Made by a program: the position numbers and the translations under genes. From the NCBI GenBank assembly GCA_964420405.1, contig CAYQTL010000058.1, forward strand, positions 1 through 31,887: a stretch of DNA of 31,887 bases, in the 5' to 3' direction. The notes beneath the pieces were generated by a model. The model made no database searches. It was given only the letters and a program-made list of their open reading frames with translations, and had not been told where the DNA came from. Origin of the DNA: CAYQTL01 sp964420405 (GTDB lineage Bacteria; Acidobacteriota; Thermoanaerobaculia; Thermoanaerobaculales; Sulfomarinibacteraceae). This document shows positions 23,421-30,886 of this stretch, one piece after another (positions within the stretch are counted from its first letter, which is position 1; each line of letters opens with the position of its first letter).

Positions 23421-23442
23421 CCGGATCCGCTGGCGGATCCGG
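23421..23442. promoter_or_regulatory. 22-bp perfect palindrome between divergent genes
   Basis: CCGGATCCGC-TG-GCGGATCCGG has 10-bp arms around a 2-bp centre, and each arm contains its own CGGATCCG palindrome. It lies in the 293-bp gap between the pentapeptide operon (-) and the subtilase gene (+), and could be an operator for a dimeric regulator. The rest of that gap (23361-23628) shows no gene and none of the hexamer arrays. Confidence 0.4.
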
Positions 23443-23628
23443 GGTGGGTCGCGGCGGATACGGCACACACGTGATCGGGATCTCCTTCCGTCGGTCCTCG
23501 GGTGGCGCCGGCGAGGCGTCTCGTGCCCGCGGAGCATCCTCCGACGACCGCGCCACTGTGGTGATCGGCGTCATCCCGACCCGACCTCCCGGCTTCCCCC
23601 CAGCGGTGTCGGCCGCCCGCCACCGCGG

Positions 23629-23634
23629 TAGGAT
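23629..23634 (+). promoter_or_regulatory. -10 element for leaderless subtilase gene
   Basis: TAGGAT is followed by seven bases and then ATG at 23642. No Shine-Dalgarno and no -35 are apparent. An in-frame ATG at 23633 overlaps this element and is therefore disfavoured as the start. Confidence 0.5.
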
Positions 23635-23641
23635 GCGGTTG

Positions 23642-25687
23642 ATGAGCCGGTGTCGTATCGTCGCCATCCTGCTGCAGATGGTCACTCTGGGAGGGGCGTT
23701 GCCCGCCGCGGGGCCGGAGGTCCGCGCGCTGCCGGTTCCCGCCGCCGCCGACGGGGGCGTCTCGGCGCTGGTGGCAGCGGGCTGGAGACCGGTCGCGTGG
23801 CTCGCACCCGATGCGGTGCTGGCGGTCGGGGGAGGGAGCGAGGCGACGGGAAGCGTGCCGGCCTGCTTCGGGCGGCGTCCCGCCGCCGTCGCGCCGGCGC
23901 TGGCGGAGCTGCTGGTTCGTCTGGAGCCCGCTGGTCGCGAGGTCCCGGTGGTGGTGGCGACGGCCGACGGAGCGGCCGCCGGGCGCGTGGCCGACCTCGT
24001 GCGGGCCGCCGGTGGTGTGCGGCGCTGGCAGCGGGCGGCGGCCGGGCTGGTACAGCTCGGAGCGGTGGTCCCCGACCGGACCCTCGCGTCGCTGGTGGCG
24101 TCGGTCTCGGCGGACCCGGCGGTGGCGTGGCTCGATCACCAGGGCGGGGCGCGGCTCACCAACGGCGACTCGGCGTGGCGGTGCCAGTCGGGCGAGCCGG
24201 CGACGACGCCGCTGTTCGACCGCGGGCTCGACGGCGCCGGCCAGGTGATCGCGATCCTCGACACCGGTCTCGACGCCGACCACTGCGCGTTCCGTGATGA
24301 CGACCACGGGCCGCCGGCGTTGAACCTGGGCTCGGGCACCGCCGTCAGCCCCGGCCACCGCAAGCTGCAGGCGGTCGACTTCCTGTGGGACGAGGACGTG
24401 CCGCCCGGTCCCGGGCGCTGGGACGACCACGGCCACGGCACCCACGTCGCGGGCAGCGCGGCCGGCGACGTCGCCGCCGACGGCGTCCACCAGGGCTTCG
24501 ACGGCATGGCGCCGGCGGCGCGGCTGGTGATCCAGGACGCCGGCCTGCGGACCGACGACTGCGGCGACCTGCCCGCGCTCGGGTGCCCGATGGTCCCGCT
24601 GGAGCCGTTCCTCGAGCAGGCGTACGCCCAGGGCGCCCGGATCCACAACCTGTCGTGGGGCGACGCCGAGAACGCCCGTCCGTTGGGCCGCTACACCGAG
24701 CGCACCGCCGACGTCGACCGGTACCTGCGACGTCACCCGGATGCCGTCGTGCTCGTGGCCGCCGGCAACGCCGGGGCCGAGGGCGACTCGACGGTCGGCT
24801 CGCCCGCGACCGGCAAGAACGTGATCGCTGTCGGGGCGACCACTCCCGGCGCCGTCGAGCCGCCGTGTCCGGCGTTCTTCTCCGCCCGCGGCTGGACCCG
24901 CGACGGGCGTGTCAAGCCCGACGTGCTGGCGCCCGGCGCGTCGGTGCTGTCGGCGGCGTCCGACGGTTGGGTCGAGAGCTTCAACTGCGACGACCGGCAG
25001 CTGAGCGGCACCTCGATGGCGAGCCCGACCGCAGCCGGCCTGGCCGCGCTGGTCCGCCAGTACTTCGTCGACGGGTATCACCCGGGCGGGCGGCCGTCCG
25101 CGGGAAGGGGCTTCGAGCCGTCCGGGGCGCTCGTCAAGGCGGTGCTGCTCGCGTCGGCGGTCGACCTGTCGCCGCTGTGCCCCGGCGTCGGGCCGGCGCC
25201 GTCGCGCGCCCAAGGGTGGGGCCTGGTTCGCCTGGGCGACGCCCTTCCGCCGCCGGGGGACGGGCTGCGGCTGGTGGTGGCCGACCGGCGCGACCGGTTC
25301 GGCGCCGGAGATCCCACGGCCGACGAGCTGGTGGTCGTGACCCGCGGAGGGTCGCTGAAGGTGGTCCTGACCTGGTACGACGAGCCGTCGTCCTCGCTCG
25401 CCGCCGCGAACCTCGTGAACGACCTCGACCTGGAGGTGGCCGGGCCCGACGGCGTGTTCCTCGGCAACGTCCTCTCCGGCGGCCGCTCGGTCACGGGAGG
25501 CGCTGCCGACCGCCGCGACACGGTCGAGGTGGTCCACCTGCCCGACGCCCCCGCGGGCCGGTGGGCCGTGCGGGTCGTCCCCCACCGGGTTCCGGCGGCG
25601 CCGCAAGGCTACGCCCTGGTGGTGGTCGGTGACCTGGGCGACCGCTCCCCGCGCCGGCCGGGCGGGCGCGTCGCCTCCGGTCCTTGA
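23642..25687 (+). CDS. Secreted subtilisin-like serine peptidase (S8)
   Basis: A 681-residue secreted endopeptidase. A signal peptide (MSRCRIVAILLQMVTLGGAL) is followed by a propeptide-like region to about residue 190, then the S8 catalytic domain with D207 (AILDTGLD), H265 (HGHGTHVAG), the oxyanion Asn in LVAAGNAG and S458 (SGTSMASP). The sequence after residue 490 includes KVVLTWYDEP and NLVNDLDLEVAGPDG, the beta-barrel domain found behind Kp43-type and related subtilases. Insertions carry several Cys pairs, suggesting disulfides. ATG at 23642 opens the signal peptide and sits 7 nt after TAGGAT, so a leaderless mRNA is likely. A stem-loop overlaps its stop codon. It is divergent from the pentapeptide operon. 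Confidence 0.93.
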   Translation: MSRCRIVAILLQMVTLGGALPAAGPEVRALPVPAAADGGVSALVAAGWRPVAWLAPDAVLAVGGGSEATGSVPACFGRRPAAVAPALAELLVRLEPAGREVPVVVATADGAAAGRVADLVRAAGGVRRWQRAAAGLVQLGAVVPDRTLASLVASVSADPAVAWLDHQGGARLTNGDSAWRCQSGEPATTPLFDRGLDGAGQVIAILDTGLDADHCAFRDDDHGPPALNLGSGTAVSPGHRKLQAVDFLWDEDVPPGPGRWDDHGHGTHVAGSAAGDVAADGVHQGFDGMAPAARLVIQDAGLRTDDCGDLPALGCPMVPLEPFLEQAYAQGARIHNLSWGDAENARPLGRYTERTADVDRYLRRHPDAVVLVAAGNAGAEGDSTVGSPATGKNVIAVGATTPGAVEPPCPAFFSARGWTRDGRVKPDVLAPGASVLSAASDGWVESFNCDDRQLSGTSMASPTAAGLAALVRQYFVDGYHPGGRPSAGRGFEPSGALVKAVLLASAVDLSPLCPGVGPAPSRAQGWGLVRLGDALPPPGDGLRLVVADRRDRFGAGDPTADELVVVTRGGSLKVVLTWYDEPSSSLAAANLVNDLDLEVAGPDGVFLGNVLSGGRSVTGGAADRRDTVEVVHLPDAPAGRWAVRVVPHRVPAAPQGYALVVVGDLGDRSPRRPGGRVASGP

Positions 25688-25708
25688 GTTTCGTGTAGCC
25701 GAAACTCA
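25685..25708. terminator. 9-bp stem-loop overlapping the subtilase stop codon
   Basis: TGAGTTTCG, loop TGTAGC, CGAAACTCA. The stem includes the TGA stop itself and has no T-run after it. It ends 9 nt before the TTGACA of the next promoter, so it may insulate that promoter from read-through or act as an operator for it. Confidence 0.45.
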
Positions 25709-25717
25709 CCTTAAAAG

Positions 25718-25746
25718 TTGACAAAATTGAAGTCCGTATTTATTTT
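25718..25746 (+). promoter_or_regulatory. Near-consensus sigma70 promoter
   Basis: TTGACA (25718-25723), a 17-bp spacer and TATTTT (25741-25746) lie in the most AT-rich stretch of the window. It drives the DUF2089-like gene at 25819 with a leader of about 65 nt. It is by far the best consensus promoter here, while most neighbours have only a -10. Confidence 0.75.
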
Positions 25747-25805
25747 ATTGATGATGCTCGGGCGTGGGGTGACCCAGGGCACCTCGGGGCCACCCCGCTC
25801 CCGGC

Positions 25806-25813
25806 GGAGGAGG
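25806..25813 (+). promoter_or_regulatory. Shine-Dalgarno that fixes a GTG start
   Basis: GGAGGAGG, 5 nt before GTG at 25819, supports that start for the small HTH gene over alternatives upstream. Confidence 0.7.
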
Positions 25814-25818
25814 TCGGC

Positions 25819-26127
25819 GTGGCAGGGGCGGCACGGGGCAGACGCTGGATCGACGAGCTCGATGACGAGGAGCTGGCGTTTGTCAGGAGGCTCGTGCTCG
25901 CGTCGGGCTCGCTGAAGGAGGTGGCTGCCCAGTACGGCGTCAGCTACCCCACCGTCCGCCGGCGGCTCGACCGGCTGATCGCGGTGATCGAAGCGCTCGA
26001 TCGGACCGCCGGTGCCTCGCGGTTGGAGCGGACGGTGCGATCCATGCTCGCGTCGGGGAGGATCGACGCCGAGGCGGCGCGTCGGATCCTGGACGCGGCC
26101 GCGGGGGACCGGGAGGAGGAACCATGA
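25819..26127 (+). CDS. DUF2089-like helix-turn-helix protein, no zinc ribbon
   Basis: A 102-residue, probably DNA-binding protein. Residues 9-52 match the HTH part of DUF2089 proteins: WIDELDDEELAFVRRLVLAS, then GSLKEVAAQYGVSYPTVRRR and LDRLI. Family members usually begin with a CxxC zinc ribbon; this one starts directly at the helical part and contains no Cys. The C-terminal half is helical and may dimerise. The GTG start has a GGAGGAGG site. Its stop overlaps the ATG of the following membrane-protein gene (ATGA), so the two are coupled and likely function together, perhaps as a transcriptional switch controlled by an envelope component (inference). Confidence 0.82.
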   Translation: MAGAARGRRWIDELDDEELAFVRRLVLASGSLKEVAAQYGVSYPTVRRRLDRLIAVIEALDRTAGASRLERTVRSMLASGRIDAEAARRILDAAAGDREEEP

Positions 26128-26978
26128 GACCTGTGCTTTGGACGACGGTGGTCGGGGTGCTGCTGGCGACGGCCGCGAACGTCGCGGCGGCGGAGGTGGT
26201 CGCCGAGGTGGGATGGGACGAGGGGGCGGTGACGGCCGGCCCTCCGGGCGTGGAGCTCGTGGTGCGGGACGGCTCTCCGCCGCGGCTGGAGGTGACGTCC
26301 GACGGCTCGTCCCGGGCGGTGCCGCTGGCGCGGATCGGCTCGCCGCCGGTCGGTTGGCCGGGCTGGCGGGTGGACGGCGAGGTGCAGCTGCAGCGCCTCG
26401 GCGGTCCGGCGTTCGTCGAGATGTGGGTCGCGTACGCTGACGGCGCCCGCTTCTTCTCGCGCTCCCACCCGTGGCCCGCGGGCAGCTCAGGCGCGGTCCC
26501 GTTCTCGCTGCCGTTCCGGCCGGATCCGTCGTCGCCGCCGCCGGTCGCGCTCGAGCTGCAGCTGGTGCTGGAGGGCGCGGCCCGTCTCGACGTCGGCCCG
26601 CTCCGGGTGGTACGCGCCGAAAGCCCCGACGACCTGATGGCCCCTGCCGGTGGCTGGTGGAGTGAGCGCACGGGAGCGGTGATCGGCGCGGCGGCGGGTA
26701 CCGGCCTCGGGCTGCTCGGCGCGCTGCTCGGGGTGATGATCGCCCGCGGGTGGGCGCTGCGGCTCGCCGCGGCGGGCCTGCTGGCGGTGGCCCTGGCCGG
26801 CGTCGCGGCGGTGGCGGTGGCGGTGCTCGGCCTCGCGACCGGCCAGCCGTACGCCGTGTGGTACCCGCTCGGGCTGATCGGCGTGATCGCGGCGGCGGTG
26901 GGGTTCGCGATGCGTCCGATCGCCCGCCGCCGGGCGCAGCAGATCGAGCTTCAGCGGATGCGGGCCGCGGACCTCTGA
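26124..26978 (+). CDS. Membrane protein with exported domain, partner of DUF2089-like regulator
   Basis: A 284-residue protein of unknown family. A signal peptide (MRPVLWTTVVGVLLATAANV) is followed by a beta-rich extracytoplasmic domain of about 160 residues (for example WRVDGEVQLQRLGGPAFVEM) and then three hydrophobic helices near residues 187-210, 212-241 and 244-263. The short basic cytoplasmic tail is RPIARRRAQQIELQRMRAAD. The ATG overlaps the stop of the HTH gene. The layout of a sensing-type exported domain, membrane helices and a cytoplasmic tail beside a small DNA-binding protein recalls regulator-plus-membrane-partner pairs, but no recognised anti-sigma or kinase motif is seen. Confidence 0.78.
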   Translation: MRPVLWTTVVGVLLATAANVAAAEVVAEVGWDEGAVTAGPPGVELVVRDGSPPRLEVTSDGSSRAVPLARIGSPPVGWPGWRVDGEVQLQRLGGPAFVEMWVAYADGARFFSRSHPWPAGSSGAVPFSLPFRPDPSSPPPVALELQLVLEGAARLDVGPLRVVRAESPDDLMAPAGGWWSERTGAVIGAAAGTGLGLLGALLGVMIARGWALRLAAAGLLAVALAGVAAVAVAVLGLATGQPYAVWYPLGLIGVIAAAVGFAMRPIARRRAQQIELQRMRAADL

Positions 26979-27036
26979 GGGGTCCGGCCGGGGGCGGGAG
27001 GGCTTCGCTCCTCCGATCCCGAGCGGGCCCCTGTGG

Positions 27037-27064
27037 CTTCCGCGATCACCATCGTGACCGGAAG
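27037..27064. terminator. Candidate bidirectional terminator between convergent genes
   Basis: CTTCCG (27037-27042) pairs with CGGAAG (27059-27064), and TCAC (27046-27049) pairs with GTGA (27054-27057), around a CATC loop with a small internal bulge. It lies in the 183-bp gap between the membrane-protein gene (+) and the aldehyde dehydrogenase gene (-). No T-run is present. Confidence 0.4.
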
Positions 27065-27161
27065 GGCCAGGGCCGCGGCTACCGTCCCGAGCCGGCGCCC
27101 TCGGCCCCCGGATGGGGGTGGCACACGGCAGACGGATGGCGCACCACCCGGCGCGCGTCCT

Positions 27162-28583
27162 TCAGCGGCGCAGCACCAGCAGCCGCTCCTCGGTCATCTC
27201 GCGGAAGGTGTAGGCCGGGCCCTCTCGGCCGGTGCCGGAGCCCTTGACGCCGCCGTACGGCATCGGGTCGCAGCGCCAGGTGGGGACGTCGCCCTGGATG
27301 ATCCCACCCACCTCGAGCGTCTCCCACGCCTGCTGCACCTTGGAGACATCGCGGGTGAAGATCCCGGCCTGGAGACCGTAGCGCGAGTCGTTGACCATGT
27401 TCAGCGCCTGCGCGAAGTCCTCGTACGGATCGAGCACCGCCACCGGCCCGAACACCTCGTCGGCGACCACCTTCTCGTCGGGCGGGACCTCCTCCAGCAG
27501 CGTCGGCGCGACCACGTTGCCCTCGCGCGTGCCGCCCGCGAGCAGCCGCCCGCGGGCGGACGTCGCCTCCTCGATCCAGGTCATCACCCGGTCGGCGTCC
27601 CCGTCCGAGATCAGCGGGCCGCAGACGACGTCGGTTCGGGCCGGGTCGCCCGTCACCGTCGCCTCGGCGGCCGCGACCAGCTCCCGCCGCATCGACATGT
27701 ACAGGTCCTCGTGGACCAGGATCCGCTGCACCGCGATGCAGCTCTGTCCGGCGTAGCCGAAGGCCGCGCTGGCGATCCGGCGGGCCACCGCTGCCTCGTC
27801 GCCGACGTCCGGCTCCACCACCACGGCGGCATTGCCGCCCAGCTCGAGGGTGACCGGGCGGCGCCAGCCGAGCCGCCTCAGCTTCCAGCCGACCTCCATC
27901 GAGCCGGTGAAGGTGACCAGCGCGAAACGGTCGTCGGTCACCAGCCGCTCGGCGTCGGAGCCCGAGCACGGCACCACCGACAGGGCTCCCTCCGGCAGCC
28001 CGGCCTGTGCCAGGATGTCCGCCAGCAGCAGTGCCGGCGACGGTGTCTGGCTGGCGGGCTTGAGCACCACCGGACAGCCGGCGGCCACCGCCGGGGCGAG
28101 CTTGTGGGCGACCAGGTTGAGGGGGAAGTTGAACGGCGTGATGGCCAGCACCGGGCCGCGCGGCACCCGCCGGACGAGGGCCAGGCGGCCGGCGCCGGCG
28201 TCGTAGCCCGACAGGTCGCGGGCCTCGACCTCGGGCGCGACCGCCACCCGCGCGGCCTCGGTGAAGGTGTCGACGCACCGGTCGGCCTCCACCTTCGCGA
28301 GGGCGATCGGCTTGCCCGCCTCCTCCGAGATCGCCGCCGCCAGGTCGTCGCGCCGCTCGGCAAGCAGGTGGGTGGCCCGGTGCAGGATCGCGGCCCGCGC
28401 CGCCGGCGACATCGCCGCGCAGGTCGTCGCCGCCCGCTCGGCTGCTGCTGCGGCGGCCTCGAGCTCTCCCGGTCCGCCGCGCCCAACGGTCGCCACGGAG
28501 CGTCCGTCGAACGGCGAGCGCACCTCCATCGTGTCGCTGCCGTCGTGCCAGGAACCTGCCAGGAACACTCCGAGCTCGCGCAT
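27162..28583 (-). CDS. NAD(P)-dependent aldehyde dehydrogenase
   Basis: A 473-residue cytoplasmic enzyme oxidising an aldehyde to its acid with NAD(P)+. The general-base Glu is E247 in VTLELGGN, the nucleophile C282 in GYAGQSCIAV, and the cofactor-binding segments include TPFNFPLN and TFTGSMEVGWK. The C-terminal EVFGPVAVL and PYGGVKGSGTGREGP blocks are also typical. The sequence style (short N-terminus, GGVKGSGTGREG end) resembles the lactaldehyde or non-phosphorylating glyceraldehyde-3-phosphate branch, but the substrate is not certain. ATG at 28583 has GGAGG 6 nt upstream; the 38-codon extension is not supported. A possible -10 (TACCAT) is framed by an inverted repeat. It is divergent from the antiporter gene. 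Confidence 0.93.
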   Translation of the reverse strand: MRELGVFLAGSWHDGSDTMEVRSPFDGRSVATVGRGGPGELEAAAAAAERAATTCAAMSPAARAAILHRATHLLAERRDDLAAAISEEAGKPIALAKVEADRCVDTFTEAARVAVAPEVEARDLSGYDAGAGRLALVRRVPRGPVLAITPFNFPLNLVAHKLAPAVAAGCPVVLKPASQTPSPALLLADILAQAGLPEGALSVVPCSGSDAERLVTDDRFALVTFTGSMEVGWKLRRLGWRRPVTLELGGNAAVVVEPDVGDEAAVARRIASAAFGYAGQSCIAVQRILVHEDLYMSMRRELVAAAEATVTGDPARTDVVCGPLISDGDADRVMTWIEEATSARGRLLAGGTREGNVVAPTLLEEVPPDEKVVADEVFGPVAVLDPYEDFAQALNMVNDSRYGLQAGIFTRDVSKVQQAWETLEVGGIIQGDVPTWRCDPMPYGGVKGSGTGREGPAYTFREMTEERLLVLRR

Positions 28584-28596
28584 GGGAACCTCCGGG

Positions 28597-28615
28597 ACCA
28601 CGATGGTAGCGTGGT
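28597..28615 (-). promoter_or_regulatory. Inverted repeat framing the -10 of the aldehyde dehydrogenase gene
   Basis: ACCACG (28597-28602) and CGTGGT (28610-28615) flank ATGGTAG, whose complement contains TACCAT, a TAnnnT -10. Transcription would begin near 28596, with a 13-nt leader holding GGAGG. The position suits an operator. Confidence 0.35.
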
Positions 28616-28638
28616 TCACGCGGCGCCGGCCCCCGGGA

Positions 28639-28647
28639 TGGTATCGT
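28639..28647 (+). promoter_or_regulatory. Possible extended -10 of the antiporter operon
   Basis: TGGTATCGT fits TGnTATnnT on the + strand, about 48 nt before ATG at 28696. No -35 is recognised. The leader ends in GGGGGGAGGAG. Confidence 0.4.
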
Positions 28648-28695
28648 TGGGCGCTCCGGCGGTGCCGGACGACGACCATGGAGGGGGGAGGAGTC

Positions 28696-30291
28696 ATGAC
28701 ACCACGGCCGTTGGGACTGGCACTGGGGGTGATCGTGCTCGTGGCGGCGGCGGCGCTGCCGGTCGGTCAGGCGTCGGCACAGGAGCCGCACGCCGCCGAG
28801 GCGACACCCGCGGACGAGCACGGGACGCCCGCCGGAGGCGCTGCCGCGGAGGTGCCGCACGGCGGGGATCACGGAGCGGGTGATGACGACGCCGCGCACG
28901 GCGCCGACGTCCACGACGCCGGCGACCACGGCGGTGGGCATCACGGCACCAGCCTCGGCAGCATCCTGCCGCTGTGGTCGGTGATCCCGTTCGTCGGGAT
29001 CCTGCTGTCGATCGCCGTCTTCCCGCTGGTGGCGCCCCACTTCTGGCACCACCACTTCCCGAAGGTGTCGGCGGCATGGGCGCTGCTGTTCGCGGCCCCG
29101 TTCGTGGTCGCCTACGGCGGCGCCGCGCTGTACGAGATCGCCCACATCTACGTGATCGACTACATCCCGTTCATCATCCTGCTGTGGGCCCTGTTCACCG
29201 TCTCCGGCGGGATCCTGGTTCGGGGGTCGCTCAACGGCACGCCCGCGATGAACGTGGTGCTGCTGCTCATCGGCACCGCCATCGCGTCGTGGGTCGGCAC
29301 CACCGGCGCGGCGATGCTGCTGATCCGACCGGTGCTGCGCGCCAACGCCCGCCGCCGCCACAAGGTCCACACCATCGTCTTCTTCATCTTCCTGGTGGCC
29401 AACATCGGCGGCTCCTTGACGCCGCTGGGCGACCCGCCGCTGTTCCTCGGGTTCCTGCACGGGGTGCCGTTCTTCTGGACCCTCGGGCTGATCACCGAGA
29501 TGCTGCTGGTTGTGTCGATCCTCGCGGTCGTCTACGTCGCACTCGACACCTACCTGTGGCGGCGCGAGACCGAGGCCGCCCGCCAGCCGGAGTCGACCCA
29601 CGAGAAGCTGAAGATCGAGGGCCTGCACAACCTGCTGTTCCTCGGCGGAGTCCTCGCCGGGGTGATCATGTCGGGCACGCTCCAGCTCGGCGAGGTGACT
29701 ATCCTCGGCGTCCACCAGACGGTGCAGAACCTGCTCCGGGACGGGATCCTGGTCGCGATGGGGCTGCTGTCGCTGGCGACGACCTCGAAGCAGATCCGCG
29801 AGGACAACGGGTTCAGCTGGTTCCCGATCAAGGAGGTCGCGTACCTGTTCGCGGGGATCTTCATGACGATCATCCCGGCGCTGGCGATCCTCAAGGCCGG
29901 CCAGCAGGGTGCTCTCGGCTGGCTGGTGGCGTCGGTCCGCGAGCCGTGGCAGTTCTTCTGGGTGACCGGCTCGCTGTCGGCGTTCCTCGACAACGCGCCG
30001 ACCTATCTCACGTTCCTCACCACCTCCGAGGGGCTGCTGTTCCCCGGGGTGCCGGAGCCGAAGGTCGTGCTGGACATCATCGCCCAGCACGAGCTGTACC
30101 TGGTGGCGATCTCCACCGGGGCGGTGTTCATGGGCGCGATGACCTACATCGGCAACGCGCCCAACTTCATGGTCAAGTCCATCGCCGAGGAGGCGGGCGT
30201 CGAGATGCCGAGCTTCTTCGGCTTCATGGTCAAGTACTCGATGCCGATCCTGCTGCCGGTGTTCGTGCTGGTGACGGTGGTGTTCCTCTGA
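28696..30291 (+). CDS. NhaD/ion-transporter-superfamily Na+:H+ antiporter with His-rich leader
   Basis: A 531-residue polytopic inner-membrane protein. After a signal-like helix (TPRPLGLALGVIVLVAAAAL) comes a segment of about 57 residues rich in His, Asp, Glu and Gly (residues about 29-85, nine His), which should be periplasmic. About a dozen membrane helices follow. Family signatures include GTTGAAMLLIRPVL, ANIGGSLTPLGDPPLFLGFL, SLSAFLDNAPTYLTF and TYIGNAPNFMVKSIAEEAG, the last two typical of the ion-translocating hairpin loops. The ATG has a strong GGGGGGAGGAG site. It heads a likely three-gene operon with the unknown protein (19 nt downstream) and the SAM adenosyltransferase. Na+ versus other cations cannot be told from sequence. 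Confidence 0.88.
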   Translation: MTPRPLGLALGVIVLVAAAALPVGQASAQEPHAAEATPADEHGTPAGGAAAEVPHGGDHGAGDDDAAHGADVHDAGDHGGGHHGTSLGSILPLWSVIPFVGILLSIAVFPLVAPHFWHHHFPKVSAAWALLFAAPFVVAYGGAALYEIAHIYVIDYIPFIILLWALFTVSGGILVRGSLNGTPAMNVVLLLIGTAIASWVGTTGAAMLLIRPVLRANARRRHKVHTIVFFIFLVANIGGSLTPLGDPPLFLGFLHGVPFFWTLGLITEMLLVVSILAVVYVALDTYLWRRETEAARQPESTHEKLKIEGLHNLLFLGGVLAGVIMSGTLQLGEVTILGVHQTVQNLLRDGILVAMGLLSLATTSKQIREDNGFSWFPIKEVAYLFAGIFMTIIPALAILKAGQQGALGWLVASVREPWQFFWVTGSLSAFLDNAPTYLTFLTTSEGLLFPGVPEPKVVLDIIAQHELYLVAISTGAVFMGAMTYIGNAPNFMVKSIAEEAGVEMPSFFGFMVKYSMPILLPVFVLVTVVFL

Positions 30292-30310
30292 TCGCGGGAG
30301 GGAGGTCCCC

Positions 30311-30886
30311 ATGGCCGAGGTGAGCTACGTGGAGCTGGAGCTGAAGGGATCCGCCGACCAGGCGCTCGGGTTCGTGGAGGGCTTGCGCCTGGCGACCCCG
30401 GGGGCGAGCAGCGTCTGGTACTCCAATCGGGAGTCGCTCGAGAGCAGGGGAATCGTGGAGGCGTTCTGGCGTCGGGTCGGCAAGGAGACCCGCGTCATCC
30501 TGCCCAGCTCGCTCGCGGAGACGGTGCGGGAGGCCCTGGCCGCGAGCGAGGTGCTCGACCTGGAGGCCGGATCGGTCGACCCGGTCGACTACGGCGAGCT
30601 GGAGTTCGAGTTCGAGGTCTACGACCGCGACGAGGCCGTCAAGCTGCGGGCGGTGGTGGAGTCCGACCTGCCGGCAGGCGTCCGGCTCGAGGACTACGAC
30701 ATCGGCGAGGAGGTCGACGAGGACGCGAAGGGTGTCGAGCTCTACTCGCCGGTCCACCACTACAAGTGCAGCGGGAGCGGCCGCTTCGTGGGCGCGGTGG
30801 CGGGCATCTTCGACCTCGCGCACCGGCTCGAGGGCCAGAGCTTCCTGAGCCCCGGCAAGGTCAGGCTGCACCACCCGTCGTCGTGA
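30311..30886 (+). CDS. Uncharacterised acidic protein coupled to SAM hydroxide adenosyltransferase
   Basis: A 191-residue protein of no family I recognise. It has no signal peptide or membrane segment, is acidic, and has two halves: residues 1-80 (VELELKGSADQALGFVEGLR onward) and residues 85-191, with DYGELEFEFEVYDRDEAVKL, DYDIGEEVDEDAKGVELYSP and a HHYKCSGSGRF segment. The alternating EFEFEV strand suggests an alpha/beta fold, possibly ferredoxin-like. ATG at 30311 has GGGAGGGAGG at proper spacing. Its stop overlaps the GTG of the next gene (GTGA), so the products are made together. Function is unknown; the context suggests a partner of either the antiporter or the SAM enzyme. Confidence 0.75.
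   Translation: MAEVSYVELELKGSADQALGFVEGLRLATPGASSVWYSNRESLESRGIVEAFWRRVGKETRVILPSSLAETVREALAASEVLDLEAGSVDPVDYGELEFEFEVYDRDEAVKLRAVVESDLPAGVRLEDYDIGEEVDEDAKGVELYSPVHHYKCSGSGRFVGAVAGIFDLAHRLEGQSFLSPGKVRLHHPSS

Noticed and set aside
23261..25606. 781-codon minus-strand open frame opposite the subtilase
   Set aside because: Composition is that of an antisense shadow; the + strand has a complete S8 catalytic triad and signal peptide.
27079..30312. 1,077-codon minus-strand open frame across the antiporter gene
   Set aside because: It is antisense to an antiporter with clear family motifs, and its dehydrogenase-like region is the wrong frame of the true aldehyde dehydrogenase gene.
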